This document shows, piece after piece, positions 54,765 through 63,701 of a DNA stretch of 64,000 nt. Position 1 is the stretch's first letter, and each line of letters begins with the position of its first letter. A program made the translations under genes and the position numbers. This DNA is from Paenibacillus mendelii. GTDB lineage: Bacteria; Bacillota; Bacilli; Paenibacillales; Paenibacillaceae. The stretch lies in contig NZ_JANHOF010000021.1 of assembly GCF_024498075.1 (NCBI RefSeq), positions 1-64,000 of the forward strand, written 5' to 3'. The notes beneath the pieces were generated by a model that saw only the letters and a list, made by a program, of their open reading frames with translations, was not told the origin of the DNA and searched no databases.

Positions 54765-56513
54765 ATGGGTCGATTGATCGATCATATATTGCCTACTACG
54801 TTAAAGCTTCGCTTGTTCGTAGCTTTTATTGTGCTAATCCTCCTGCCTTTCTCACTATTAATGCTGCATCACTTCAGCAATGTGGAATCTGTGTTGCAGC
54901 GTACTTTTAGTGAGCAGAGCATGGAGCAAATGCAAAAGATTAACCAATCCTTTGATGAGATGATTAACGATGCTTATCGTACGTCTGTTTTGTTAAATCA
55001 AGATTCATTAGTGCGGCGCGTGCTGCAAAAACCCGATCAATTCAATGAGATTGAACGCGTTTCACTCATCGAGGAACGTTTTCGAGCCATTAATAATAGT
55101 TTATTTCTCACAACCCCACAAGTGTTTTATACAATCGTAGATTTGAAAGGTCATGTGTATTCCTCCTACATGCCAGCAGAACCTTTTTCATCTCAAACTC
55201 AATTACAACAATCGCCGAGATTTCAAGAAGCATTGAAAGGCATACTGCCTTATACGTTAGCCATTGAACCGAATTATGTTCACGCTGAAGTTTCTCGCAG
55301 TTCGGATGTTCTCTCTATTCACGTAGCTTTGCTTGATGGAAGCTATAAGCCTTATGCTGTCGCACGGATCAGCATTGATTATTATCAGTGGTATCAGAAC
55401 CTTACACATGCTTATCCATCAGAACATATTTATGCGATTGTACAACCAGATGGCATTATACAATCATCGACAACCAACCCTGTACAAGCTATTTCTTTCG
55501 AACAGTTGGATGCATTCGGAACAGCGCAGGGACACTATGAATCAGATGGTTCCATAATTAACTACAGCTTTATGCCCTCCATGGGATGGTATCTGGTGAA
55601 GCAGGTGCCAACCGATATTGTATTTGCTGAAGTGAAGCACTTGAAACGCTCCTTTTTTATTACGTTCTTTCTGTTTACGGCGGCTTTTATTGGCATGACC
55701 TTCTTAATTGCTTCTGCGGTCACACGTCCGTTGAAACGATTCCAGGAAAGCATGTCGCAAGTAGCGCAATCGCAGTTGAAAATTCATTTGCCAGAAGAAC
55801 AATATCGTGGTGAAGTGCTGCAGTTGGCTACGTCCTTCAACCAGATGGTAAGTGATATTCAAAAGCTGGTGAAGCAACTGAACCAAGAAGAGCGGATGAA
55901 AGAAGCCGTTCATTTTCGCATGCTGCATTCTCAGACGAATCCTCATTTTTTGCTAAACACATTAAATACAATCAAATGGATCGCGATGAATGATCACAAT
56001 CAACGCATCGTAGACATCTGTTTGGCGCTGGGTCGATTGCTGGAGGCTGGGCTGAATTCGGAAAGCGAACTGATTCATTTGAAGGATGAAATTGAACTTG
56101 TGAATGCCTTTATCCAGATTCAGTGCTTCCGTTATAACAAGCAGTATGAGATAAACTGGGAATATGATGAAATGGTATCTTTTGCCCTGGTGCCTAAGCT
56201 TAGCTTGCAGCCGCTAGTGGATAATGCCATTATCCATGGATTCGCAGGGAAAAGTACAGGGATCATTCAAATTCGCATTACGGCAGATGATAAGTTTTTG
56301 GACGTTGCTGTGCTTGATAATGGGATTGGACCTGAAGCCTCCAAGAAACATAGCAGTAAAACATCCAAACATAGCGGCATTGGTTTGAACAATTTACGAG
56401 AGCGCTTGCACTTGTTATTCAAAGACCAAGCGAGTTTAGAGATGACATCGACGAATGAGGGGACACTCGTATATTTTCGCATGCCGCTGCTTATTTCAGA
56501 ACCCTATGAATAG
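54765..56513 (+). CDS. YesM-type sensor histidine kinase
   Basis: 582 residues, AGGAGGAAAG upstream. Helix 1 (LFVAFIVLILLPFSLLML), an extracellular domain of about 250 residues, helix 2 (FFITFFLFTAAFIGMTFLIA), HAMP, His kinase motif SQTNPHFLLNTLNTIKWIAM and ATPase motifs (QPLVDNAIIHGF, DNGIGPEA, GIGLNNLRERL). It is intact, unlike the kinase at 46983. It should sense a sugar or binding protein outside and phosphorylate the regulator whose gene starts 12 bases after its stop. Confidence 0.93.
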   Translation: MGRLIDHILPTTLKLRLFVAFIVLILLPFSLLMLHHFSNVESVLQRTFSEQSMEQMQKINQSFDEMINDAYRTSVLLNQDSLVRRVLQKPDQFNEIERVSLIEERFRAINNSLFLTTPQVFYTIVDLKGHVYSSYMPAEPFSSQTQLQQSPRFQEALKGILPYTLAIEPNYVHAEVSRSSDVLSIHVALLDGSYKPYAVARISIDYYQWYQNLTHAYPSEHIYAIVQPDGIIQSSTTNPVQAISFEQLDAFGTAQGHYESDGSIINYSFMPSMGWYLVKQVPTDIVFAEVKHLKRSFFITFFLFTAAFIGMTFLIASAVTRPLKRFQESMSQVAQSQLKIHLPEEQYRGEVLQLATSFNQMVSDIQKLVKQLNQEERMKEAVHFRMLHSQTNPHFLLNTLNTIKWIAMNDHNQRIVDICLALGRLLEAGLNSESELIHLKDEIELVNAFIQIQCFRYNKQYEINWEYDEMVSFALVPKLSLQPLVDNAIIHGFAGKSTGIIQIRITADDKFLDVAVLDNGIGPEASKKHSSKTSKHSGIGLNNLRERLHLLFKDQASLEMTSTNEGTLVYFRMPLLISEPYE

Positions 56514-56524
56514 GAGGATATCGA

Positions 56525-58003
56525 ATGTTAACCGTTCTACTGGTGGAAGATGAAATTTTAGTTCGTGAATCTGTGAAACGGATCATCCCTTGGGAGTCGT
56601 TAGGGTTTCAAGTCGTTGCAGAAGCCGATCATGGTGAAGAGGCGATGACTTGTATTCGTCAATTCAATCCGGACCTTGTTATTACAGATATTATTATGCC
56701 GATTATGAATGGAGTCGACTTATTGAAAGAGGCACGAAAAGAAGGCTATGAAAGCCGTTTTATCGTTTTGTCTTGCATGAGTGATTTTGAATATGTGAGA
56801 GAAGCGATGGAGTACGGTGCTTCCAATTACATTTTGAAATTATCGATGAACATTGAGTCGCTGACCGAGGCTTTGCAGAAAGTAAAGTTGGAGATGCTGA
56901 AGGATTCTAGTCAACAGGTAACTTCACTGCAGCCATTCTATGAACACATATGGGGACAGATTGGTGAGCAGGTGATTGTTCAGAAGTCAGATATTCGCGA
57001 GCGTTTTCCCTTGACGGGTTTTGAGGGGTTGCATTTGATCGTGTTGGTTTCCACCCATGGTTCAGAAACGTTCGATAAAAATAAGCTGCTGCGTATGGAG
57101 CTCTGGTCACATGTCCAGCCTCAAACGATTCATACCTTTTCGAAATGGGGCCAGACGGCTTTTTTTTGTTGGTTTACTGCTGAGAAAGATGCGGAGCATG
57201 TATTAGAAAACCTACGTAAAACACAGCTTATGCGATACCGAATCGAATATAGCTCTGTCGTTCGTTTGGAGCAGCTTTATGAGGCTTGGGGTCAAGCATT
57301 ATCTCGCTCAGATCGATACTGGTATGAGGAAAAAAGGGACAATGCTCTGTTAGAAGATCCTTCTACCTTTGCGGGAGAACAGGATTTGTGGAAAATGGAA
57401 CGCATCATCATTCTTGTATTCGAACAAATGAAAGCCGATCGCTGCTGTGAACGACTGATTCAATTGTTTGACCACATGAGAATACAGCAAAAATCGATGT
57501 ATCGTGTGAAAGAAACGGCAAGGCGATTAAGTCAAACGTTCAGTCGTATTATGAACCAACCGTTAGAGCTGCAAAGTGAGATTGCCTTATGCGGAAGTCA
57601 TGAGCAGCTTTGCTCCATGTTGATAGGGATGGTACAGACGAAGCTGCAACAGTGGGAGCGCAACTTCCCAATTCTTACGGATCATCCTGAAATCAATAAG
57701 GTCGTCGATTATATTCGAATGAACTACCATCAAGAGATAACAGTAAAAAGTATGGCGAAGCTGGTTGCGATGGATGAGAAATATTTGAGCGGTTTATTCA
57801 AGAAGAAAACGGGTGATACCTTAATTCATTTTCTTCAACGCGTTCGAATCCGGAGAGCAGAAAATTACTTGCATACAACGGATTTAAGTGTGAATGAAAT
57901 TGGAGCAATGGTCGGGTATCCGAATGATAATTACTTCATCAAGGTTTTCGTTCGGTGGACGAAGCAGACGCCGAGTCAATATCGGAAAAGTGCGATGACC
58001 TAA
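56525..58003 (+). CDS. YesN-type AraC response regulator
   Basis: 492 residues, AGGAGG upstream. Receiver domain 1-120 with the acidic pair VEDE, phospho-acceptor Asp in DLVITDIIMPIMNG (about residue 55), Thr/Ser and Lys in FIVLSCMS and YILKLS. A middle helical region (130-380) of the YesN kind precedes the AraC domain (385-490): VDYIRMNYHQEITVKSMAKL, MDEKYLSGLFKKKTGDTLIH, AMVGYPNDNYFIKVFVRWTK. It probably activates the transporter genes starting at 58194. Confidence 0.93.
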   Translation: MLTVLLVEDEILVRESVKRIIPWESLGFQVVAEADHGEEAMTCIRQFNPDLVITDIIMPIMNGVDLLKEARKEGYESRFIVLSCMSDFEYVREAMEYGASNYILKLSMNIESLTEALQKVKLEMLKDSSQQVTSLQPFYEHIWGQIGEQVIVQKSDIRERFPLTGFEGLHLIVLVSTHGSETFDKNKLLRMELWSHVQPQTIHTFSKWGQTAFFCWFTAEKDAEHVLENLRKTQLMRYRIEYSSVVRLEQLYEAWGQALSRSDRYWYEEKRDNALLEDPSTFAGEQDLWKMERIIILVFEQMKADRCCERLIQLFDHMRIQQKSMYRVKETARRLSQTFSRIMNQPLELQSEIALCGSHEQLCSMLIGMVQTKLQQWERNFPILTDHPEINKVVDYIRMNYHQEITVKSMAKLVAMDEKYLSGLFKKKTGDTLIHFLQRVRIRRAENYLHTTDLSVNEIGAMVGYPNDNYFIKVFVRWTKQTPSQYRKSAMT

Positions 58004-58193
58004 TATATGGGTAGAAAAAGCGGGGAATCGTACGATTGTCTAGGGTTTTGTTCTATTCGATCAAGGTGTGAAAGCTGCAAACTGCTAAGAACACGAATCT
58101 GCATGATGAATGAAGGAGTTTGTACGTGACAAGACATGAATGAAAGCTGTTACAATCAGGAGGAATTCAACACAACAAGGGGGGTCATATCCA

Positions 58194-59489
58194 ATGAAAA
58201 GCAAAAAGATCTTAACAACGGTACTTGCATTCGCGATGGTGGCAACATTAGCACTGGGTTGTTCTTCCAAAGAAACGGACAAGTCTAATGAAGGCGAAGA
58301 CCAGAAGAAGTCAGTGAAGCTGGTCTTTTGGGGTGGTGTACCTGCAGATGCGGGACCGCAAAATGTCGTTGATACGTGGAATAAAGCAAATCCGGATGTA
58401 CAGGTTGAATATAATCGTTTCGTTAACGATGACGAAGGGAACTTGAAATTGGACACCGCATTGATCACGAATCAGGCAGTGGACGTTTATTTCAGCTACA
58501 ATGTTCCTCGTTTACAAAAAAGAGTGGATGCGGGTACCGCTTTGAATTTGAAAGATTTTAAAGACTATGACATCGAGGACAAAATGGGGCCGTCTGCGTT
58601 GGACTGGAAAATTGGCGAAGATTATTATGCGATCCCAACAACTAAAAATGTCTATATGATTTGGTTGAATGACAATTTGCTCAAAGAGCATAATTTGGCA
58701 GTACCTACCGCATGGACTTGGTCAGAAATGCAAGAATACGCGAATAAGTTGAAAACGGATAAGCGATACGGATTAGTGCAATTTTTGGAATCATATGCCG
58801 ATCCGATGGATTCTATCTTGAGTCAATTCGGAGAAACAAAAGCAGACGGTACATCCAATCTGGACCATCCAGGAATTGCGACTTGGTTAACAACGTTGAA
58901 TGAAATGATGGGCACTGGTGCAACAGCACCACTTGGAGAGCAGTTGACCTCCAAAATGCCGGTTGAAACGATGTTCTTAAAAGGCGAAGCTGCGATGTTG
59001 AACGCAGGTCCTTATATTTTCCGCTCCTCGAACAACTTAACTGAAAATCCACGTGAGTTCAAAATTGCTTTTGCACCTGTTCCTCGAATCACAGAAGATC
59101 CAGCAGAGCATAAGCAAAGAAATGGACTGGGTGATGGACTAACGATTAATCCAAAATCCAAACATGTGGATGAAGCATGGGCTTTTTCCAGGTGGTATGC
59201 AGATGAAGGGGTTATGTTAATGGCAGCGGGTGGAAGAGTTCCTTCCTCCAAGGACGTTGATCGTGAAGCAGCAGTGAAATTGATGATTGAAGGCGTTGAA
59301 GATTTGTACGATGTGGATTCCTTACAGAATGTATTGTTCGAGCAAGAGAATACATTCACGAGAAAGACGCCACAGCAGGTGCTTGATTTACGCAGAGAAG
59401 AGTATGAGAAGTTCTTTATTGGCAGCCAACAACTAGAACAGACTATTAACAATATGGTGAAACGTCATAATGATTATCTTAAACAATAA
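58194..59489 (+). CDS. Sugar-binding lipoprotein
   Basis: 431 residues from the ATG at 58194, with AAGGGGGG upstream; the in-frame ATG at 58140 is not preceded by a site. Signal peptide with lipobox LALGC (Cys near 22). Family-1 solute-binding protein (KLVFWGGVPADAGPQNVVDT, DVYFSYNVPRLQKRVDAGTA, DEAWAFSRWYADEGVMLMAA). It feeds the two permeases that follow. The likely ligand is the sugar acid or oligogalacturonide-type compound metabolised by the locus. Confidence 0.92.
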   Translation: MKSKKILTTVLAFAMVATLALGCSSKETDKSNEGEDQKKSVKLVFWGGVPADAGPQNVVDTWNKANPDVQVEYNRFVNDDEGNLKLDTALITNQAVDVYFSYNVPRLQKRVDAGTALNLKDFKDYDIEDKMGPSALDWKIGEDYYAIPTTKNVYMIWLNDNLLKEHNLAVPTAWTWSEMQEYANKLKTDKRYGLVQFLESYADPMDSILSQFGETKADGTSNLDHPGIATWLTTLNEMMGTGATAPLGEQLTSKMPVETMFLKGEAAMLNAGPYIFRSSNNLTENPREFKIAFAPVPRITEDPAEHKQRNGLGDGLTINPKSKHVDEAWAFSRWYADEGVMLMAAGGRVPSSKDVDREAAVKLMIEGVEDLYDVDSLQNVLFEQENTFTRKTPQQVLDLRREEYEKFFIGSQQLEQTINNMVKRHNDYLKQ

Positions 59490-59533
59490 AGCAAGTATTC
59501 ATGTTCTAATCCATCAAGGAGGGGGCTGGTGAA

Positions 59534-60415
59534 ATGAAGAACAATTGGATAAAACGGCAAAGGCTGACCGGATATGTATTCGTCGCCCCTAATATGATTG
59601 GTGTGCTTGTCTTCTTCATATTACCTGCATTATTCTCGTTAGTGCTTGTCTTTACGAATTGGCAGTTCGGCAGTCAATCGATGAACTTCATCGGAGTTAA
59701 GAACATTACCCGTTTGTTCAAAGATCCGGTGTTCTATATCTCTTTGAAAAATACGCTCATTTTCTTGGCTTCTGTACCAATTTCATTAATGTTGGCCTTT
59801 ATTGTCGCAGTTGTGTTGAATAAAAGTGTTTATTTTAAAGGCTTGCTCCGAGTGTTATATTTCATGCCGTATATTACGAGCGGCGTAGCAACGGCATTCG
59901 TATGGATGCTATTGTTCCAGCCAAGTCAGGGGCCAATCAACGGTTTCCTTAGAAGCATTGGAATTGAAAACCCGCCAGGCTGGTTAGCTACAACTACGAC
60001 ATCGATGTTTGCAATTGATATTATTTGGATTTGGTTTATGCTTGGTTACTTTATGATTATTTATTTGGCGGCTTTACAAGAAGTTCCTGCGGAACTGCAA
60101 GAAGCAGCCAAAATGGACGGAGCAGGCACCTATAAAACGATCCGTCACGTAATGCTGCCAATGGTTAGTCCAACTACGTTTATGTTGCTCATTAGCGGAC
60201 TCATCATGACCATTAAAACATTTGGAATCATTCAAGCGATCACGCAAGGCGGTCCCGGGAATAGTACAACGATCCTTTCACTCTTTGTCTATAAAACAGC
60301 ATTCAGTTACTACGAGATGGGTTATGCTTCGACAATTTCATGGGCACTATTTATTATCATTGTCTTGATCACAGCAGTTCAGTGGATCGGTCAGAAAAAA
60401 TGGGTTCATTATTAA
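59534..60415 (+). CDS. Sugar ABC transporter permease (MalF-type)
   Basis: 293 residues, AGGAGGGGG upstream. Six helices (VFVAPNMIGVLVFFILPALF) and EAA loop ELQEAAKMDGAGTYKTI. It pairs with the next gene. No ATPase is encoded in this locus, so the MsmX-type ATPase at 12936 or another one elsewhere must serve it. Confidence 0.93.
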   Translation: MKNNWIKRQRLTGYVFVAPNMIGVLVFFILPALFSLVLVFTNWQFGSQSMNFIGVKNITRLFKDPVFYISLKNTLIFLASVPISLMLAFIVAVVLNKSVYFKGLLRVLYFMPYITSGVATAFVWMLLFQPSQGPINGFLRSIGIENPPGWLATTTTSMFAIDIIWIWFMLGYFMIIYLAALQEVPAELQEAAKMDGAGTYKTIRHVMLPMVSPTTFMLLISGLIMTIKTFGIIQAITQGGPGNSTTILSLFVYKTAFSYYEMGYASTISWALFIIIVLITAVQWIGQKKWVHY

Positions 60416-60431
60416 AGGGAGGTCATCTAGC

Positions 60432-61250
60432 ATGATATGGAAAAAAGCAGGGCTTACCGCATTAATGCTGCTTTGCGCCGGATTGATGATCTTGCCTTTC
60501 ATATGGATGTTCAGTACATCATTGAAATCGCCCCTCGATGTTTTTCAGTATCCGATTCGTTGGATTCCAGATAAAATTGTGTGGGATCATCACATTAAAG
60601 TATGGACAGGTGAAGAGAGCTTCGTGCTTTACTATGCCAACTCATTAAAAATCGCCCTTATCGCAATGGCGGGGGCAACCTTCTTATCTGCATTCGCGGC
60701 ATACGGCTTTGCAAGAACGCAGTTTAAAGGAAGGGAATTGATGTTCTTCATTTATTTATCCATGATGATGGTTCCGCCGCAAGTATTATTCGTACCGAAA
60801 TTTATCATGTTCGAATGGTTAGGAATTTATAATACGCATTGGGCAATCATTCTTCCTGGTTTATTCACGATCTTCGGTGTATTCATGTTAAGACAATTTT
60901 TCATGAAAATACCGATGGAAATATCAGAGTCAGCTTTCATCGACGGTGCAGGACATTTCCGTATTTTCTTCCAACTGATGCTGCCGCTAGCCAAACCTGC
61001 CTTGGCCACGCTCGCAATCATTGATTTTTCATGGCATTGGAACGATTACGAGAATGCACTCGTCTTCCTCATTGATCCGAAGCTGTATACGGTTCCGCTC
61101 GGATTGAAGAATTTTATATTGGAGCACAGCATTGATTATAACGGCATGATGGCTGCAGCTACAGCGGGGATCATCCCGATGTTGATCATATTCCTACTCG
61201 GGCAGCGGTTCATTATCGAGGGTATATCTAGTTCGGCAGTAAAAGGCTAA
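60432..61250 (+). CDS. Carbohydrate ABC transporter permease (MalG-type)
   Basis: 272 residues, AGGGAGGTC upstream. Six helices, EAA loop EISESAFIDGAGHFRIF, ending FIIEGISSSAVKG as in the family. It forms the channel with the preceding permease. The lyase gene follows after 24 bases. Confidence 0.93.
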   Translation: MIWKKAGLTALMLLCAGLMILPFIWMFSTSLKSPLDVFQYPIRWIPDKIVWDHHIKVWTGEESFVLYYANSLKIALIAMAGATFLSAFAAYGFARTQFKGRELMFFIYLSMMMVPPQVLFVPKFIMFEWLGIYNTHWAIILPGLFTIFGVFMLRQFFMKIPMEISESAFIDGAGHFRIFFQLMLPLAKPALATLAIIDFSWHWNDYENALVFLIDPKLYTVPLGLKNFILEHSIDYNGMMAAATAGIIPMLIIFLLGQRFIIEGISSSAVKG

Positions 61251-61274
61251 TTTATCAAAAAGGAGAAGATCATT

Positions 61275-62195
61275 TTGTCACACACACATCAGGTTTTGGA
61301 AGGCGTGTATCCGATACTGGCTACTCCCTTTACCTCAAGCGGGGAAGTCGATGAAGCGAGTTTGCGTGAGCTGGTTCGCTTTCAATTAGCAGCTAAAGTT
61401 AATGGCATTGCGTTGTTCGGTAATGCTAGTGAAATGTATACATTGCTTGATAAAGAACGTGAAATGATTGCTTCTGTCGTTATGGAAGAAATAAACGGGC
61501 AAGTTCCTGTCGTTTTCGGCAGTGGTCATACGGGGCTTGAAGGGGCGGTTCAATTAAGCAAGTGGGCGCAAAAAGCAGGTGCGGATGCGTTGATGGTACT
61601 GCCTCCATACATGGTAAAGCCAGACGGTAAACGAATGGTTGAATACTTTGGAGCGATTGCCAAAGCTGTGGATATTCCCATCATGCTGCAAGATGCACCC
61701 ATTGCGAGCGGAATTAGTATTCCAGTTCCTGTGATGGTGAATTTGGCTAAAGAATATGAGAACATCGTATATGCGAAAGTGGAAGCCCCACCTACTACAG
61801 TCAAAATTACTGAAGTGATCGAGCAATCGGAGGGACGTTTGGCGGTATTCGGTGGATTGAACGGCAACTATTATTATGAAGAGCTATGCCGCGGAATTGT
61901 TGGCACTATGCCGGCTTGTGAATTCCCTGATGTTTGTGTGAAAATATTCCAATTATTCCGTTCTGGAGAACGGGATGCTGCGAGAAGATTGTTCTATCAG
62001 TATATGCCTTTCATTCGCATTGGAACGATTCCGGGCTATGCAATGGCGGTTCATAAAGAGATTTTGAAAGAGGGCGGCGTAATCGAGTCTGCCTACGTGC
62101 GTAATCCGAATGCTCCGATAGATGAAACTTTACGTCAAGAAGCATTGGATACTTTGCTTGATCTGGATCCTCTTGTTTTGAACTGGAAGAAGTAG
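61275..62195 (+). CDS. DapA-family lyase/aldolase
   Basis: 306 residues, TTG start with AAAGGAGAAG upstream. The class I barrel shows GVYPILATPFTSSGEVDEAS, the Schiff-base Lys in NIVYAKVEAPPT (near 166) and the Tyr in LPPYMVKP. The usual GTTGE block is replaced by FGNASEMYTL, so it is not dihydrodipicolinate synthase. Family members cleave or dehydrate 2-keto-3-deoxy or 5-keto-4-deoxy sugar acids. It may process an unphosphorylated intermediate parallel to DgoK and the aldolase. The terminator at 62246 ends the operon. Confidence 0.85.
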   Translation: MSHTHQVLEGVYPILATPFTSSGEVDEASLRELVRFQLAAKVNGIALFGNASEMYTLLDKEREMIASVVMEEINGQVPVVFGSGHTGLEGAVQLSKWAQKAGADALMVLPPYMVKPDGKRMVEYFGAIAKAVDIPIMLQDAPIASGISIPVPVMVNLAKEYENIVYAKVEAPPTTVKITEVIEQSEGRLAVFGGLNGNYYYEELCRGIVGTMPACEFPDVCVKIFQLFRSGERDAARRLFYQYMPFIRIGTIPGYAMAVHKEILKEGGVIESAYVRNPNAPIDETLRQEALDTLLDLDPLVLNWKK

Positions 62196-62245
62196 TGATC
62201 CTATGTGAACAACGATTTATAACTGAACAAAGTTGAAAGTAGAAC

Positions 62246-62295
62246 AGAGGAGTGGAACCAACACGGAATTAGTGTCGGTTCCACTCCTCTATTAT
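62246..62295 (+). terminator. Strong terminator of the sugar-acid operon
   Basis: AGAGGAGTGGAACC (62246-62259) pairs perfectly with GGTTCCACTCCTCT (62277-62290), with an inner ACAC/GTGT pairing, then ATTATTT. Confidence 0.9.
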
Positions 62296-62304
62296 TTAGC
62301 TGCA

Positions 62305-62396
62305 CTAGTTGACTACAGTAGACATTTTAGGTTTTGAAGTGACGTGCTTATATCCATAATAAGCGCCTAATCCAATCATCATTAACGGGATTTGTA
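62305..62396 (-). pseudogene. Membrane-protein C-terminal relic
   Basis: The minus strand reads IQIPLMMIGLGAYYGYKHVT then SKPKMSTVVN and TAG. One hydrophobic helix and a basic tail are the end of a lost membrane protein. Family unknown. Confidence 0.35.
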
Positions 62397-62790
62397 TGGA
62401 CACGTCGTATCAGCCATTTCAGTATAATCGGAAGTTGAATTTCGGAAAAAAACTCCAACCATTTCTAACAATTGGAGGGAGACAAACGGTTAGAGGGAGT
62501 TGTTTCCAAGTATGGAGTATGATAAATTTAATTTAATCAGTAATGAAAGGGTGTTCATAAGCCGATGATCTACTAATCCTATCCACAAATGAAAATCTAT
62601 TTTTCCAGGTTTTCGGGATAGGAGTAGTGTGGGCTTTTATACATTAACATTAAGTACGACTGCTTTATTTGTATAGCACGTCTTTTTGTTTGTATGTGTC
62701 CCTCCTATCCGTTAACCGGAAAGGAGGTTTTTTTGTGGTTAAAAAATCGATTGATGGCAGATAAATTATGATGAAAGGGATGATGTGAAA
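62397..62790. other. Gap with a terminator-like hairpin at 62701-62734
   Basis: No gene. CCTCCT (62701-62706) and AGGAGG (62722-62727) with an inner TCCG/CGGA pairing are followed by a run of seven T residues, a good Rho-independent terminator for a transcript that is no longer there. Confidence 0.6.
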
Positions 62791-63006
62791 ATGACAGGAC
62801 CGAATCCAAATGAGAAATATCCTATAACCGGGAATAAAAATCTACAACTCATCAAAAACATGAAGGCCGCAGCAGAAAAATCTGGCTGTTGGCTTTCATT
62901 TGCGGCACTATTCTCGATTTGGTCACTGGGATTATGGGGGTGCGATTTTTATAAGCAAAGAGTTGTCCGTTTAACTCAAACTGAAAGCGTAAAGCAATCT
63001 CGATAG
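62791..63006 (+). pseudogene. Vat-type acetyltransferase N-terminus fused to unrelated sequence
   Basis: MTGPNPNEKYPITGNKNLQL followed by IKN is the conserved start of Vat/xenobiotic O-acetyltransferases (GPNPxxxYPxxGNKxxxFIKN). After residue 24 the hexapeptide-repeat domain is missing; the frame continues with unrelated sequence (GCWLSFAALFSIWSLGLW). It cannot be an active streptogramin acetyltransferase. The break is probably a deletion or an insertion junction. Confidence 0.65.
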
Positions 63007-63040
63007 ATACCAAGAGGCACCCGGCCAAGCGCACGGTTGC

Positions 63041-63107
63041 TGTCCGGCGGAAATAAAGTGTTAGTCTGGGAAGTAAAGTACTAGTCCGAGAAAATAAAGT
63101 GGTAGAT
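63041..63107. repeat. Three 16-bp direct repeats, IS21-like element end
   Basis: AAATAAAGTGTTAGTC (63051-63066), AAGTAAAGTACTAGTC (63071-63086) and AAATAAAGTGGTAGAT (63092-63107) recur every 20-21 bases behind TGTCCGGCGG (63041). IS21-family ends begin TGT and carry several such 20-bp transposase-binding repeats. No IstA/IstB genes are in the window. Confidence 0.45.
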
Positions 63108-63701
63108 TGACATCGGACGTTAAGCACTTAATGGCGGATTTCACTAAATTTAAATATTTCTTTAATGAAAAATTTCCATTATCATATATTCCTGTTAAGT
63201 AATATTAATTAAACACTATGAGGAATGTTGAATGAGAAAATTAAAGTATTTCATGCACATGCCGCTTCAGGGGTGAATGATTGGACATCAACTGGATTGC
63301 CTACGACGGAGAAATTGAGCAATACGATAATGAGACCAGCGTAGCTGACACTACCCGCAAACACATGGATAAAAGTGCAAGAACCCTCCGCTTCTGGAGA
63401 GTTCTTTTTATAAGCGATTGTACCAATTGCAGCCTGTTCGTTCCACTATCGCCTCCGTTAGAATGACCAACAACTGAGAACTAGCTGTTAATTACCTAAC
63501 ACAGATGAAGACAACACTATACGGGTGATCAGATACCAACCCAGTAAATCACAATCAGTCCGGATCAGCGGACTAGAACATATAGTCCTTAGACTGTTGT
63601 TAGTGTGGCTGCAGCAATATTGAGCTAACCGAATCAAACTCGGACAAGTGGACTTTTACCTGCCCCTCTATTACAGGGTTGCGCCGGAGTTGTCGATTTT
63701 T
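63108..63701. other. Gap with a terminator-like hairpin
   Basis: 63281-63466 is open (DINWIAYDGEIEQYDNETSV) but has no ribosome binding site and no recognisable family. Within it AAGAACCCTCC and GGAGAGTTCTT (63379-63405) form a hairpin followed by T residues. The rest holds nothing I can support. Confidence 0.35.
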
